From assembly GCF_001552075.1 (NCBI RefSeq), contig NZ_BCQM01000001.1, forward strand, positions 186,001-250,000: 64,000 bases of DNA, in the 5' to 3' direction. Below, piece after piece: positions 30,606 through 39,372 of this stretch (the stretch's first letter is position 1; every line of letters starts with the position of its first letter). The position numbers and the translations under genes were made by a program. This stretch comes from Arthrobacter luteolus NBRC 107841 (GTDB lineage Bacteria > Actinomycetota > Actinomycetes > Actinomycetales > Micrococcaceae). The notes under the pieces were generated by a model. That model was not told the origin of the DNA, did not search any database, and worked only from the letters and a program-made list of their open reading frames with translations.

Positions 30606-32330
30606 CTATCCTGGGAAGGCCGGATCCCGCAGGCCGTCGATTTCCTTGATCCAGCCGTTGCCGAGTTTTTTGTAGACCGCGTCGGCAGTCTGGACGAACA
30701 GGTCCTCCGGTCCGTCACCCCCGCTGAGGCCGAAGCTCCCCTCCCAGGGTGCCAGGGCGCGGTTCTCCGTGGTCAGGTCCAGAATGACCGGCGTGAGCGC
30801 CTCATCCTGGCCTTTCTGGAGGGCCGCGATTTCGGTTTCGCTGACCCAGACCGCTGTCGTCACGGGTTCAGCGGTCCAGAGCTCGAGCGGAGTGGTCAGT
30901 GTCTGCGGTGTCCCGTCCGAAGAACGCACGACGCCGGAGATCAGGACACGGCTGGCGCCGCCCTGCTCCACCACGAGGAGCGCCCGCGCACCGTCCCGGG
31001 AAATCCGCAGCTCGCGCACGTTCATGTCTGCCAGCCACGAGGGCGTCAGGCTGGCGGGATTGGAGGCGCGCAGATCGGGGCCGACAGCCAGCAGCTTCGT
31101 TCCGGGACCTCCGCCCCCGCCAGCCGATGCCGACCAGATCCATCCTTCCGGGTCGATGCTGGGACCGCTAAGGCTGCTGCCAGCAGCCACCGGCGCCACG
31201 TCCTTGTCCGGACCCGTCACCAGCAAAGTGCTGCGGTCTCCGGAGAGGAAGGCGATGGTCGCCAGATCGACGGAGACCGCGGGCTCCCGCGGATCAAATT
31301 CCGTGACGTCGGGAAGGTTCTCGATCGGCAGGGCCTGGCGGTCACGGAAGAAGGTCAGCCCGTCGCCGCTTACTGCCACCTGTGTGTTGCCCACGGACGG
31401 ATCGTCCTGGACCGGGATCAGCTTGCTGCTTTCCGGCCCCAGATCAACCGGCCGCTGGTTCACCGTCATTTCGACGGAGTTCACGTTGTTGAGCTGACGC
31501 AGGTTCTGTTCCAGCTGGAGGGCCATCTGCTGCCTGCTCAGGTCGCTGGAGTCTTCCAGGACCTCGGCGGAGAAATCGACCGAGGCAACCCCGGATACGA
31601 CCGGCACCGCGTCCCGGGCCAGCGAAGTTTCCGCAGGGAAGGCGCTTGTCACGGCGCCCTGCAGGTAAGGTGCCGGGCCGGCCAGCATCGCGTTCACTAC
31701 GGAAGCTGCCATGCCGGAGCGCTGGACGAACCAGCGGGTGTCAGGGACCCAGTACCGGTAGGTGCTGGAGTAGAAGTAGAGGTTGTGGGCCTGGAACACC
31801 GTCGGGAACGTAACGTCGGAGATCATCACGCCGTTCGGTATGCCGCTGATCCGCCACTCCCCCTCTCCGTTCTGGGCCAGCCGCACCTGGATGGTCTCCG
31901 TGGTGCCCGGAGCCGACTCGGTCCGGACCCCCTTGGCATTGACGGACGCCACGACTTCTAGCTGGATCTGGAATGCGTTGGGTTCCGGAAGCGGGACGAC
32001 GTTCGGATCTGCTCCGTAGATCACCACGCGTTCGCTGGGCACCCACGAGGCAGCCAGCTCGGCCGTGAGGAACTCACGCGCTGCGCTGTAGTCCTCCGCC
32101 GCGCCTACACCGGCTGTAATGAAGCCGTCAATGATTTCCTGCGGGCCGGCATCCTCTGCGGGACCCGGCGGACTGTAGCTGAGCTGGTTGGAGAGGGCAT
32201 TTCCACCGGCGCTGGCCGTGGCTGTGCCCACCGGGCCCACGGTGGGAATGGAGGAGCATCCGGCCAGGAACATCAGGGCCGCAAGCAGGAACGCCAGCGT
32301 GATGCCGGGCGCTGCCGGTTTCCTAGCCAT
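30606..32330 (-). CDS. lpqB: lipoprotein LpqB, partner of MtrAB
   Basis: A 574-residue lipoprotein that in mycobacteria binds the sensor MtrB outside the membrane and tunes MtrAB signalling. The signal peptide ends in the lipobox LAGC (C25). A GerMN-like region follows (about 210-330), then a beta-propeller-like C-terminal half (repeated VDLATIAFLSGDRS-type blades). The start is the ATG at 32330, overlapping the mtrB stop by 8 bases (ATGGCTAG), so expression is coupled to mtrB. Confidence 0.95.
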   Translation of the reverse strand: MARKPAAPGITLAFLLAALMFLAGCSSIPTVGPVGTATASAGGNALSNQLSYSPPGPAEDAGPQEIIDGFITAGVGAAEDYSAAREFLTAELAASWVPSERVVIYGADPNVVPLPEPNAFQIQLEVVASVNAKGVRTESAPGTTETIQVRLAQNGEGEWRISGIPNGVMISDVTFPTVFQAHNLYFYSSTYRYWVPDTRWFVQRSGMAASVVNAMLAGPAPYLQGAVTSAFPAETSLARDAVPVVSGVASVDFSAEVLEDSSDLSRQQMALQLEQNLRQLNNVNSVEMTVNQRPVDLGPESSKLIPVQDDPSVGNTQVAVSGDGLTFFRDRQALPIENLPDVTEFDPREPAVSVDLATIAFLSGDRSTLLVTGPDKDVAPVAAGSSLSGPSIDPEGWIWSASAGGGGGPGTKLLAVGPDLRASNPASLTPSWLADMNVRELRISRDGARALLVVEQGGASRVLISGVVRSSDGTPQTLTTPLELWTAEPVTTAVWVSETEIAALQKGQDEALTPVILDLTTENRALAPWEGSFGLSGGDGPEDLFVQTADAVYKKLGNGWIKEIDGLRDPAFPG

Positions 32331-34092
32331 GGGTGTCCTCCTGGGCTGCGCGGGGTGGAGCGGACAGTGCACGGGGGGCTGCCGGCAGCGGGATGTCCTG
32401 CGGCGAGAGCGGTACGGGCGAAGCCACGATGGTGCCGCCGTGCCTGCGCGGCAGGGTGAGCCTGAAACAGGCGCCCTCGCCGGGGCTGCCCCAGGCCTCC
32501 AGCCAGCCGCCGTGCAGGCGGGTGTCTTCGGCTGCGATGGCGAGCCCCAGTCCGCTGCCGCCGGTGGTCCGGGCGCGGGCCGGGTCGGCCCGCCAGAAGC
32601 GGTCGAACACGCGGGCAGCGGCGTCGTCGGTCATTCCGATGCCGTAGTCCCGCACAGCCACCCCGACGGCGTCGGCGTTCGTGGCGACGGCGATTTCCAC
32701 CGGCCTGCCCTCGCCGTGTTCGAGCGCATTGACCACGAGGTTCCGCACGATTCTTTCGATCCGCCGGGGATCTGCGTCCACCACCACCCGGTCTTCGCGG
32801 CAGACAACCCGGACCTCGGAGCCGTTGTTCAGGGCCAGCGGCTCCGTAGCTTCCACTACATCCCGCACGATGCCCAGAATGTCCGCTGCCTCGAGGTCCG
32901 GCTCTGCGGCGCCGGCATCGAACCGGCTGATTTCCAGCAGGTCGGCGAGCAGCGCCTGGAAGCGTTCGACCTGGTGGTAGAGCAGTTCCGTGGAGCGTTT
33001 GCTGATCGGGTCGAAGCCCTCGCGGGCATCGTAAAGCACCTCGGCTGCCATCCGGACCGTGGTCAGCGGGGTGCGGAGTTCGTGGGAGACGTCGGAGACG
33101 AAACCCTGCTGCATCCGGGAGAGCTGGGCCAGCTGGGTGATCTGGTCCTGCAGGGTGGCGGCCATGTGGTTGAACGACGCAGCCAGGCGGGCCACCTCGT
33201 CCTCGCCCTTGACCTCCATCCGTTCCTGCAGCTCACCGGCGGCCAGCTTCTCGGAGACGGAGGCGGCGGCGCTGACGGCCCCCAGGCCGGCCTTGGTCAC
33301 CACCCACGCGATGGTGCCGATGATCACCAGCAGCAGCCCGCCGGCGATCCACAGGATGCCATGGATGTCATTCAGGGTCTGCTGCATGGTGGAGAGGTCA
33401 TAGATCAGGTACAGCGCATACTCGGAGCGGTCCGGGGGCAGGGTGACCTTGGTGCCGAAGGCGAGGCCCGGCTCGCCGTGGGCCAGCGCCAGGGCTGACC
33501 AGTAGACAACGTCTTCCCCTTCCGGGTCCAGCCCCGCGACGGACTCCGCGAGCGGTGCCGGAATGCCGCTGGCGGTGATGCCGTCGCCCAGCGGTGACAC
33601 GTAAAGGTTCTCCTGCCCGGGCAGCGGCGTGAGCAGGTACCGCCGCGGGGTTTCCGCGCCGCGGCCTTCGAGCAGGGACAGGGTGTTGGAGACCAGCCGC
33701 TCGGTGCCTTCCCGGTCCGTGGCCGCCGTCGTGCGGAAATTCTCCTTGACGCTGCTGAGGCCGGATGTTGCTTCAGCCCGGAACTGGGTCAGGCGTTCCT
33801 CGTAGAGGGCGCCGGCGATCTGGTGGGAAAGGAACGCGCCGATTCCCCCGCACGCAACGATGACCAGGAGCAGGGTCGCCAGCACTGTCTTGAACTGCAG
33901 GGACCGCCGCCAGCGGACCGCAATCCGTGCGGCGGTTGCCCGGTTGACGGCGTCGGCCGCCCGCCGGAGGGCCGAAACGGCACGGGCCAGGCGCTCCCTG
34001 CCAGCCGTACCGCGTGCAGCCGTACTGCGCGGCTCCGCTGCCACTCCGGCGGCGGAGCCGGGGCTAGTTTTGGCCGGCTTTGTAACCGACAC
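32323..34092 (-). CDS. mtrB: sensor histidine kinase MtrB
   Basis: Membrane sensor kinase of the MtrAB system controlling cell-wall and division genes. In 589 residues: cytosolic Ala/Arg-rich N-terminus, first membrane helix (about 70-89), extracellular sensor domain (about 90-245), second helix (246-266), HAMP, H-box FVSDVSHELRTPLTT (H337), N-box LVVNALEHG, and GIGM/GSGLGLAIA ATP motifs. The GTG at 34092 is the furthest start and overlaps mtrA by 29 bases. It has no clear ribosome site, so translation probably depends on coupling to mtrA. Confidence 0.95.
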   Translation of the reverse strand: MSVTKPAKTSPGSAAGVAAEPRSTAARGTAGRERLARAVSALRRAADAVNRATAARIAVRWRRSLQFKTVLATLLLVIVACGGIGAFLSHQIAGALYEERLTQFRAEATSGLSSVKENFRTTAATDREGTERLVSNTLSLLEGRGAETPRRYLLTPLPGQENLYVSPLGDGITASGIPAPLAESVAGLDPEGEDVVYWSALALAHGEPGLAFGTKVTLPPDRSEYALYLIYDLSTMQQTLNDIHGILWIAGGLLLVIIGTIAWVVTKAGLGAVSAAASVSEKLAAGELQERMEVKGEDEVARLAASFNHMAATLQDQITQLAQLSRMQQGFVSDVSHELRTPLTTVRMAAEVLYDAREGFDPISKRSTELLYHQVERFQALLADLLEISRFDAGAAEPDLEAADILGIVRDVVEATEPLALNNGSEVRVVCREDRVVVDADPRRIERIVRNLVVNALEHGEGRPVEIAVATNADAVGVAVRDYGIGMTDDAAARVFDRFWRADPARARTTGGSGLGLAIAAEDTRLHGGWLEAWGSPGEGACFRLTLPRRHGGTIVASPVPLSPQDIPLPAAPRALSAPPRAAQEDTHG

Positions 34093-34741
34093 CGCGGACC
34101 GTCAGGACGATTTCGGGGGCTTCCGGATCGCGCTCGATCTTGGAACGCAGCCGCTGTACGTGCACATTGACCAGCCTGGTATCGGCGGCATGCCGGTAGC
34201 CCCAGACCTGTTCCAGCAGCATCTCGCGGGTGAAAACCTGCCACGGCTTGCGGGCCAGGGCAACAAGGAGGTCGAACTCCAGCGGGGTCAGCGCAATGCG
34301 CTCACTGCCGCGGGCGACTGAGTGCCCGGCAACGTCGATACTGATCTCACCGATGGACAGGGTTTCCGGAGACTTCGAATCCACGGGGCGCAGGCGCGCC
34401 CGGACCCGGGCAACCAGCTCTGCCGGTTTGAAGGGCTTGGGGACGTAGTCGTCTGCACCGGATTCCAGACCGCGGACGACGTCGGCAGTATCGGATTTGG
34501 CGGTCAGCATCACGATGGGCAGGTCCGATTCGGCGCGGATCTGCCGGCATACTTCGATGCCGTCCATCCCGGGCAGCATCAGGTCCAGCAGCACCAGATC
34601 GGGTTTTGAACTCCGGAAAATCTCCAGGGCCTGGGCGCCATCAGCGCAGAAGACGGGGTCGAATCCGTCGTTCCGGAGCACAATGCCGATCATTTCGGCC
34701 AGCGCTTCGTCATCGTCTACGACCAGTATCCGTGCCTTCAT
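34064..34741 (-). CDS. mtrA: response regulator MtrA
   Basis: OmpR/PhoB-type transcription regulator, essential in many actinobacteria. The 225-residue protein has a receiver domain with acidic pocket D10-D12, phospho-acceptor D53 in LLDLMLPGMDG, switch Thr in VMLTAKS and conserved Lys in VPKPFKP, then a winged helix ending ADTRLVNVHVQRLRSKIE and RGVGYKAGQ. The start is the ATG at 34741 (MKARILVVDDD). The frame is open for a further 75 codons upstream, but that stretch is not family sequence. First gene of mtrA-mtrB-lpqB. Confidence 0.97.
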   Translation of the reverse strand: MKARILVVDDDEALAEMIGIVLRNDGFDPVFCADGAQALEIFRSSKPDLVLLDLMLPGMDGIEVCRQIRAESDLPIVMLTAKSDTADVVRGLESGADDYVPKPFKPAELVARVRARLRPVDSKSPETLSIGEISIDVAGHSVARGSERIALTPLEFDLLVALARKPWQVFTREMLLEQVWGYRHAADTRLVNVHVQRLRSKIERDPEAPEIVLTVRGVGYKAGQN

Positions 34742-35047
34742 GCTTCCCAGTTCCCCACTACTTCCCGCCCCGGATGGGCATTGGACGCCCCCGGCTGCCG
34801 CGCAACGTTCCCTGGCGCCAGGCTTGCTGATTCCGCCGGCCCGGCCGTGCCGTTCCCGGGATGTACCCGGGACGAGCGGCCGGCTGCGCATAAAAATACG
34901 CGTGCTGCCGCGTCCTTGCTGGAAGGAGCCGCAGTACGCCGGAATAGCCCATGGTATCCCTATCACCCCACGGGGCGTATTTTCGCCACGGCCCGCCGGG
35001 TCCCCGTCAGCGCCTGCAGAAACTATAGTCGGACTAGGAGAAACGAA
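34742..35047. promoter_or_regulatory. divergent control region between mtrA and the 35-kb operon
   Basis: Non-coding space of about 306 bp. On the plus strand a good -10 hexamer TATAGT (35024-35029) lies 19 bp before the leader peptide start, without a clear -35. On the minus strand no convincing mtrA promoter stands out. No terminator is present, as expected for divergent genes. Confidence 0.4.
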
Positions 35048-35089
35048 ATGATGTACCGAAAAGCGGGGGCTGCGGATGAGTCAGGATAA
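35048..35089 (+). CDS. possible 13-residue leader peptide overlapping the next gene
   Basis: An ATG at 35048 lies 7 bases after AGGAG (35036-35040) and opens MMYRKAGAADESG, stopping at 35087-35089. The start of the downstream gene (35076) falls inside it in another frame. Ribosomes finishing the leader would end 11 bases past that start, so coupling or attenuation is possible. The leader has the better ribosome site of the two. Expression is not proven. Confidence 0.4.
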   Translation: MMYRKAGAADESG

Positions 35090-36410
35090 TCACAACGAAC
35101 CGGATCCCGGTGCCGCGGCCGACGCCGGAGAACCGCACGGCGGGTCCGGTCCGGGAACCGGCCAGCCGTCCGTTCCGCAGCCGCCCTGGGGTACGCAGCC
35201 TCAGCAGCCTCAGTGGGGTCAGGAGCCTCAGTGGGGACAGCAGCCGCAGTGGGGTCAGCAGCCGGGCTGGGGACAGGCGCCCTATGCTCCGCCGCCGGGC
35301 CAGGTGCCCCCGTCCCCCTATGGACAGTCCCCCTATGGCGCAGGTCCCGGCGGGCAGTACACTGCCCCGCCCAAGCCCGGTGTTATTCCCCTCCGTCCCC
35401 TCGGCCTCGGCGAAATCATGGACGGAGCTTTCCAGGCCTGCCGCCGCAATCCCGCGGCGACCTTCGGCACGGCGATCGTGATTCAGGCCGTGATAGCCGT
35501 TCTGACCGTGATCTTCGGGCAGACCCTGCTGGCTCCTCTCACCGGCTTAGACGTCGACTCCGAGCTGACCGATGCGGAGGCACTTTCCCTGGGCGCGTCT
35601 GCCCTCACCGGCGGAACCGGGCTGCTCGTCCTGTCAGTCGTCGGAATTTTCACCATGCAGGGCCTGCTGGTTATTCCAATGGCACGGGCTGTGCTCAACC
35701 TTAAAACCGGTTTTGGGCAGACCTGGCGGCTGGCCAAGGGTTCCCTGCTCCGGCTGGCCGGATTGTCGCTGCTGCTCCTGGCTGCTTCCGCGGCCGGGAT
35801 TGTGGCCTTCGTTTTCAGTGTTGTGTTCGTCATTGGGTTCCTGGGCCGGTTCGGCGCGGCGATGACCATCTTTGGGGTGCTGGGCCTCACCGCCGTTTTC
35901 GTGTGGCTGGGGGTGAAGCTCGCGCTCGCCCCGGCAGCCCTGGTCCTCGAACCCCGCGGGGTCTTCGCGGCCATCGGCCGCTCCTGGGCACTGACCCGGC
36001 GGAACTGGTGGAGGACCTGCGGCATTCTGCTGCTGACCAGCATCATCGTTTCAATCATCACGTCAGTGATCAGCACACCCATCACCATGCTCATTACCCT
36101 GTTCGCTTCCTTCGGAAACGCTGAAGCCGCTGCCGGGGATTTCTCCGTGATGATGCCCGCCATCATCCTGACGACCGCGGTGTCTTCCTTCTTTGGTGCC
36201 ATCGGTTATGCGTTCCAGGCCACCGTCACTTCCCTGCTCTACCTCGACCTGCGGATGCGCCGGGAGGGCTTTGACGTCGCCCTGATGAAGGACCAGGAGC
36301 TTGTCGGCACCGATTCACCGGACACCGTTCCGGGACGCGCCGCTGAACCCGGCCCCGCCGCCGGACCGCAGGGGCAGTGGCCAGCCGGTCCTGCCGGCGG
36401 TTCCGTCTAG
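35076..36410 (+). CDS. membrane protein with Pro/Gln/Trp-repeat N-terminus (glycerophosphoryl diester phosphodiesterase membrane-domain-like)
   Basis: A 444-residue protein. Residues 1-105 are disordered and Pro/Gln/Gly-rich with four PQWGQQ-type hexapeptides. Then comes a conserved region, IPLRPLGLGEIMDGAFQACRRNP (about 104-126), and about six membrane helices, resembling the membrane domain annotated as GDPD-like in actinobacteria, with no phosphodiesterase catalytic domain. ALVLEPRGVFAAIGRSWALTR is the typical conserved cytosolic loop. It heads a plus-strand operon with DUF4129, DUF4350, MoxR and DUF58 genes and is divergent from mtrAB. A membrane or envelope role is likely; the biochemical function is unknown. 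Confidence 0.85.
   Translation: MSQDNHNEPDPGAAADAGEPHGGSGPGTGQPSVPQPPWGTQPQQPQWGQEPQWGQQPQWGQQPGWGQAPYAPPPGQVPPSPYGQSPYGAGPGGQYTAPPKPGVIPLRPLGLGEIMDGAFQACRRNPAATFGTAIVIQAVIAVLTVIFGQTLLAPLTGLDVDSELTDAEALSLGASALTGGTGLLVLSVVGIFTMQGLLVIPMARAVLNLKTGFGQTWRLAKGSLLRLAGLSLLLLAASAAGIVAFVFSVVFVIGFLGRFGAAMTIFGVLGLTAVFVWLGVKLALAPAALVLEPRGVFAAIGRSWALTRRNWWRTCGILLLTSIIVSIITSVISTPITMLITLFASFGNAEAAAGDFSVMMPAIILTTAVSSFFGAIGYAFQATVTSLLYLDLRMRREGFDVALMKDQELVGTDSPDTVPGRAAEPGPAAGPQGQWPAGPAGGSV
35208..35279 (+). repeat. four 18-bp tandem repeats encoding PQWGQQ-type units
   Basis: Units start at 35208, 35226, 35244 and 35262 (consensus CCTCAGTGGGGTCAGCAG) and encode PQWGQE, PQWGQQ, PQWGQQ and PGWGQA in the cytosolic N-terminus. 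The unit length equals that of the repeats at 22373 and 50761. Confidence 0.85.
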
Positions 36411-36416
36411 GCGCCC

Positions 36417-37097
36417 ATGATCGTCCACATCTCCCCCGGCTTGCCGGTGCGGTTTGAGATACCGGTGGCTCCCGGTGCTGACGAGGCCCGCAGCTGGCTC
36501 GAAACCGAGCTGTCCCAAGGCGAGTATCAGGAGGCCCGGCCCGGACTGGCTGAACAGCTGCTCGGAACCGTCCTGGAATGGCTCGGTGATGTTCTCTCCG
36601 GCATCCAGGGCGTAGGTCCAACCGCCGGGGTCCTCCTGCTGGGTCTTGGTGCCCTGCTGGTCCTTGCACTGGCGGTCCTGGTGATCAGGCCCCGCCTCAA
36701 CGCGAGGCGGCGGCCCGGCCTGTTTGAGGAGTCCGCTCCCGAGCAGGACGCTGCAGTCCACCGCCGGCTTGCAGAGAAAGCCGCTGCAGACGGGGATTGG
36801 GACACCGCCCTCGCGGAACGCCTGCGCGCTGTTCTCCGCACTGCGGAGGAACGGGTCATCCTGGACCGGCGTCCCGGCCGGACCGCCTACGAGGCCGGCT
36901 CTGCGCTCAGCTCCGTCTTTCCGGCCACTGCAGATGAAATTCTGTGGCTGAGCCGCCGCTTCGACGAAGTACGTTACGGAAACGGGCGTGCCGGCGCCGA
37001 AGACGCCAGACGGGCACAGGAACTCGATTCCCTTCTTCTGCAGAGCCAACCGGCGTCCGGCGCCGGCCAGGCGCCGTACCTGGCGGTGCCGAAGTGA
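36417..37097 (+). CDS. DUF4129-domain membrane protein
   Basis: A 226-residue protein with one central membrane helix (about 70-92, TAGVLLLGLGALLVLALAVLVI), an N-terminal outside part and a C-terminal cytosolic helical DUF4129 region (about 115-205: GDWDTALAERLRAVLRTAEE, RPGRTAYEAGSAL, FDEVRYG). DUF4129 proteins commonly accompany MoxR/DUF58 genes, as here. It begins 6 bp after the preceding stop and its stop overlaps the next start (GTGA), so it is inside a tightly coupled operon. Confidence 0.87.
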   Translation: MIVHISPGLPVRFEIPVAPGADEARSWLETELSQGEYQEARPGLAEQLLGTVLEWLGDVLSGIQGVGPTAGVLLLGLGALLVLALAVLVIRPRLNARRRPGLFEESAPEQDAAVHRRLAEKAAADGDWDTALAERLRAVLRTAEERVILDRRPGRTAYEAGSALSSVFPATADEILWLSRRFDEVRYGNGRAGAEDARRAQELDSLLLQSQPASGAGQAPYLAVPK

Positions 37098-38350
37098 GCC
37101 CCGGGAAGGTGGGCGCCGGACTGCCTGCGCCCACAGCCGGAGGGCCGCCGGTCCGCGAAACACTGCAGACCCCGGATCAGGTATCGGCGCCGGCTGCAGC
37201 AGGGCCGGGCAGGCTGCGCCGGAAGCTGCGGGCCTGGCGGCTCTGGATCATCCTCGCGCTGGTCCTTGCAGCCACCGTTGTGCTGGGGCTGGTGAGGGGT
37301 TCCGGTGATGACCGGGCCGCACTCTCCGCCGGGAATCCAGCACCGATGGGCGCGCAGGCCCTCGCCAGGGTCCTGCAGGACCAGGGAGTCGACGTCGTTG
37401 TGGCCGATGACCATGCCGCAGCCATGGCCGGACTTCAGGCCGGTGACGCGACGCTCCTGCTGTTCGATCCCAACGAATACCTGGACCGCGGCCAGCTCGC
37501 CGAGCTGGGGACCGCAGCAGCGAAAACGGTTCTGGTGGAACCGACATTCGCGCAGCTGGCGCAGCTCGCTCCGGACATCGCCCAGGCCGGCCTGATTCCC
37601 CAGGACGTCCTGGACAGCAATGCCGCACTTCCGGCCGGCTGCGCGGACCCTGCTGCCCAGGCCGCCGGAAGTGTTACCCCGGGCGGCCTGGCCTACCGCG
37701 GTCCGGTTACCTGTTTCCCCGTCACCGGTGACGGTCCGCCCGCCGGACTCTACGCCGGCTCCCTGGACGGTACGGAGACGGTACTGGGCTACACCGGCCT
37801 GCTGGCCAATGAGACCATCACCGGCAGCGGAAACGCTGCCCTGGCCCTGCACACACTGGGCAGCACCGGGACCCTGGTCTGGTACCTCCCAACAGCCGGC
37901 GACATCCCGGCCGGGGCAGCCCCCGCCGATCCGCTCTCGCTGCTCCCGGGCTGGGTGAACCCGCTGCTGGCCTGGATACTCGTGGTCGCGGCCCTCGCCG
38001 CCTTATGGCGTGGCCGCAGGCTGGGACCGCTGGCGCTGGAACCGATGCCCGTTGTTGTACGGGCCTCGGAAACGGCGGATGGCCGGGCCCGGCTCTACCA
38101 GGACAGCCGGGCGCTGGACCAGGCCGCGGCCAACCTGCGGGCAGCAACCCTCACCCGGCTGGCCGCGCGGCTGCGGCTTGGTCCCGGAAGCAGCACCGGG
38201 GCCGTGGTGGAAGCCGCAGCGCGGGCCACCGGACGTCCCGCCGCCGACCTGGATAACCTGCTCAACCGCTCCATACCCGCAACCGACAGCGCCCTGGTGA
38301 TCTGGTCACAGGAACTGCTCGCCTTAGAGGAAGAGATAACCGAATCATGA
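37094..38350 (+). CDS. DUF4350-domain membrane protein
   Basis: A 418-residue protein with two membrane helices, one near residues 48-66 (LWIILALVLAATVVLGLV) and one near 290-310 (LLAWILVVAALAALW), flanking an extracellular DUF4350 domain with GAQALARVLQDQGVDVVVAD and LLLFDPNEYLDRGQLAEL, an arrangement seen in glutamine-amidotransferase-like folds without catalytic residues. The start is the GTG at 37094, overlapping the previous stop; a longer in-frame reading from 36944 would overlap DUF4129 by over 150 bases and is not supported. Its stop overlaps the MoxR start (ATGA). Confidence 0.85.
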   Translation: MSPGKVGAGLPAPTAGGPPVRETLQTPDQVSAPAAAGPGRLRRKLRAWRLWIILALVLAATVVLGLVRGSGDDRAALSAGNPAPMGAQALARVLQDQGVDVVVADDHAAAMAGLQAGDATLLLFDPNEYLDRGQLAELGTAAAKTVLVEPTFAQLAQLAPDIAQAGLIPQDVLDSNAALPAGCADPAAQAAGSVTPGGLAYRGPVTCFPVTGDGPPAGLYAGSLDGTETVLGYTGLLANETITGSGNAALALHTLGSTGTLVWYLPTAGDIPAGAAPADPLSLLPGWVNPLLAWILVVAALAALWRGRRLGPLALEPMPVVVRASETADGRARLYQDSRALDQAAANLRAATLTRLAARLRLGPGSSTGAVVEAAARATGRPAADLDNLLNRSIPATDSALVIWSQELLALEEEITES

Positions 38351-39360
38351 CCCAGCAGTACAGCGCCGCATCCGGCGCGGTTCACGTCGGCAGCGGTGTG
38401 TCGGAGCACGATGAGAATGCCCGCCGTGCCCTGCACAGTGTCCGGCAGGAGGTTGCCAAGGCTGTGGTCGGCCAGGACGCGGCGGTGACGGGCCTGATCA
38501 TCGCCCTGCTGGCCCGGGGGCATGTGCTGCTGGAGGGCGTTCCCGGGGTGGCGAAGACGCTGCTGGTCCGGACGCTGGCGGCTGCGCTGTCCCTGGACAC
38601 CAAACGGGTGCAGTTCACTCCCGACCTGATGCCCGGCGACGTCACCGGTTCACTGATCTATGACGGGCGCTCATCGGAGTTCAGCTTCCGCGAGGGCCCC
38701 GTCTTCACCAACATCCTGCTGGCCGACGAAATCAACCGCACTCCCCCGAAGACCCAGGCCTCGCTGCTCGAAGCCATGGAGGAGCACCAGGTCTCCGTCG
38801 ACGGCGTGTCCCGCCCGCTTCCGGACCCGTTCATTGTCGCTGCCACGCAGAACCCGGTGGAATACGAGGGCACTTATCCGCTGCCGGAAGCCCAGCTGGA
38901 CCGGTTCCTGCTCAAAATGACGCTGGACCTGCCCGGCCGCGAAGAGGAAATCGAAGTCATCCGGCGGCACGGAAGCGGCTTCGATCCCAGGAACCTGGCC
39001 GCCGCCGGCGTTCGTCCCGTGGCCGGTGAAGCGGACCTGCGCCAAGCGCGGAGCGCGGTGTCCCGGGTCGAGGTGTCCCCGGAAGTTCTCGGCTACATCG
39101 TCGATCTGGTCCGGGCTACCCGGTCCGCACCGTCGTTCCAGCTTGGTGTGTCACCGCGCGGTGCCACCGCACTGCTGAACACTGCCCGGGCGTGGGCCTG
39201 GCTGTCCGGCCGCACTTTCACCACTCCCGACGACGTCAAGGCGCTCACGCTTCCTGCCCTGCGCCACCGTGTGGCCCTGCGTCCGGAAGCACAGATGGAC
39301 GGGGTCAGCGTGGACGATGTCCTGGGAAGCATCCTCGCCACCGTCCCGGTCCCCCGGTAG
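38347..39360 (+). CDS. MoxR-family AAA+ ATPase
   Basis: A 337-residue cytosolic AAA+ chaperone-like ATPase. Walker A GVPGVAKT (64-71), Walker B ILLADE (123-128), sensor 1 VAATQNPVEYEGTYPLPEAQLDRF, and the C-terminal lid region with SPRGATALLNTARAWA are all present. MoxR proteins usually remodel or activate vWA/DUF58 partners encoded next door, which fits the DUF58 gene 12 bp downstream. The start is ATG overlapping the DUF4350 stop. Confidence 0.95.
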   Translation: MTQQYSAASGAVHVGSGVSEHDENARRALHSVRQEVAKAVVGQDAAVTGLIIALLARGHVLLEGVPGVAKTLLVRTLAAALSLDTKRVQFTPDLMPGDVTGSLIYDGRSSEFSFREGPVFTNILLADEINRTPPKTQASLLEAMEEHQVSVDGVSRPLPDPFIVAATQNPVEYEGTYPLPEAQLDRFLLKMTLDLPGREEEIEVIRRHGSGFDPRNLAAAGVRPVAGEADLRQARSAVSRVEVSPEVLGYIVDLVRATRSAPSFQLGVSPRGATALLNTARAWAWLSGRTFTTPDDVKALTLPALRHRVALRPEAQMDGVSVDDVLGSILATVPVPR

Positions 39361-39372
39361 GCGGCGCCCCAG

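Noticed and set aside
34781-35089. 102-codon plus-strand frame in the mtrA upstream region
   Set aside because: Arg/Pro-rich translation without similarity; only the last 13 codons have a ribosome site and are reported as a possible leader.
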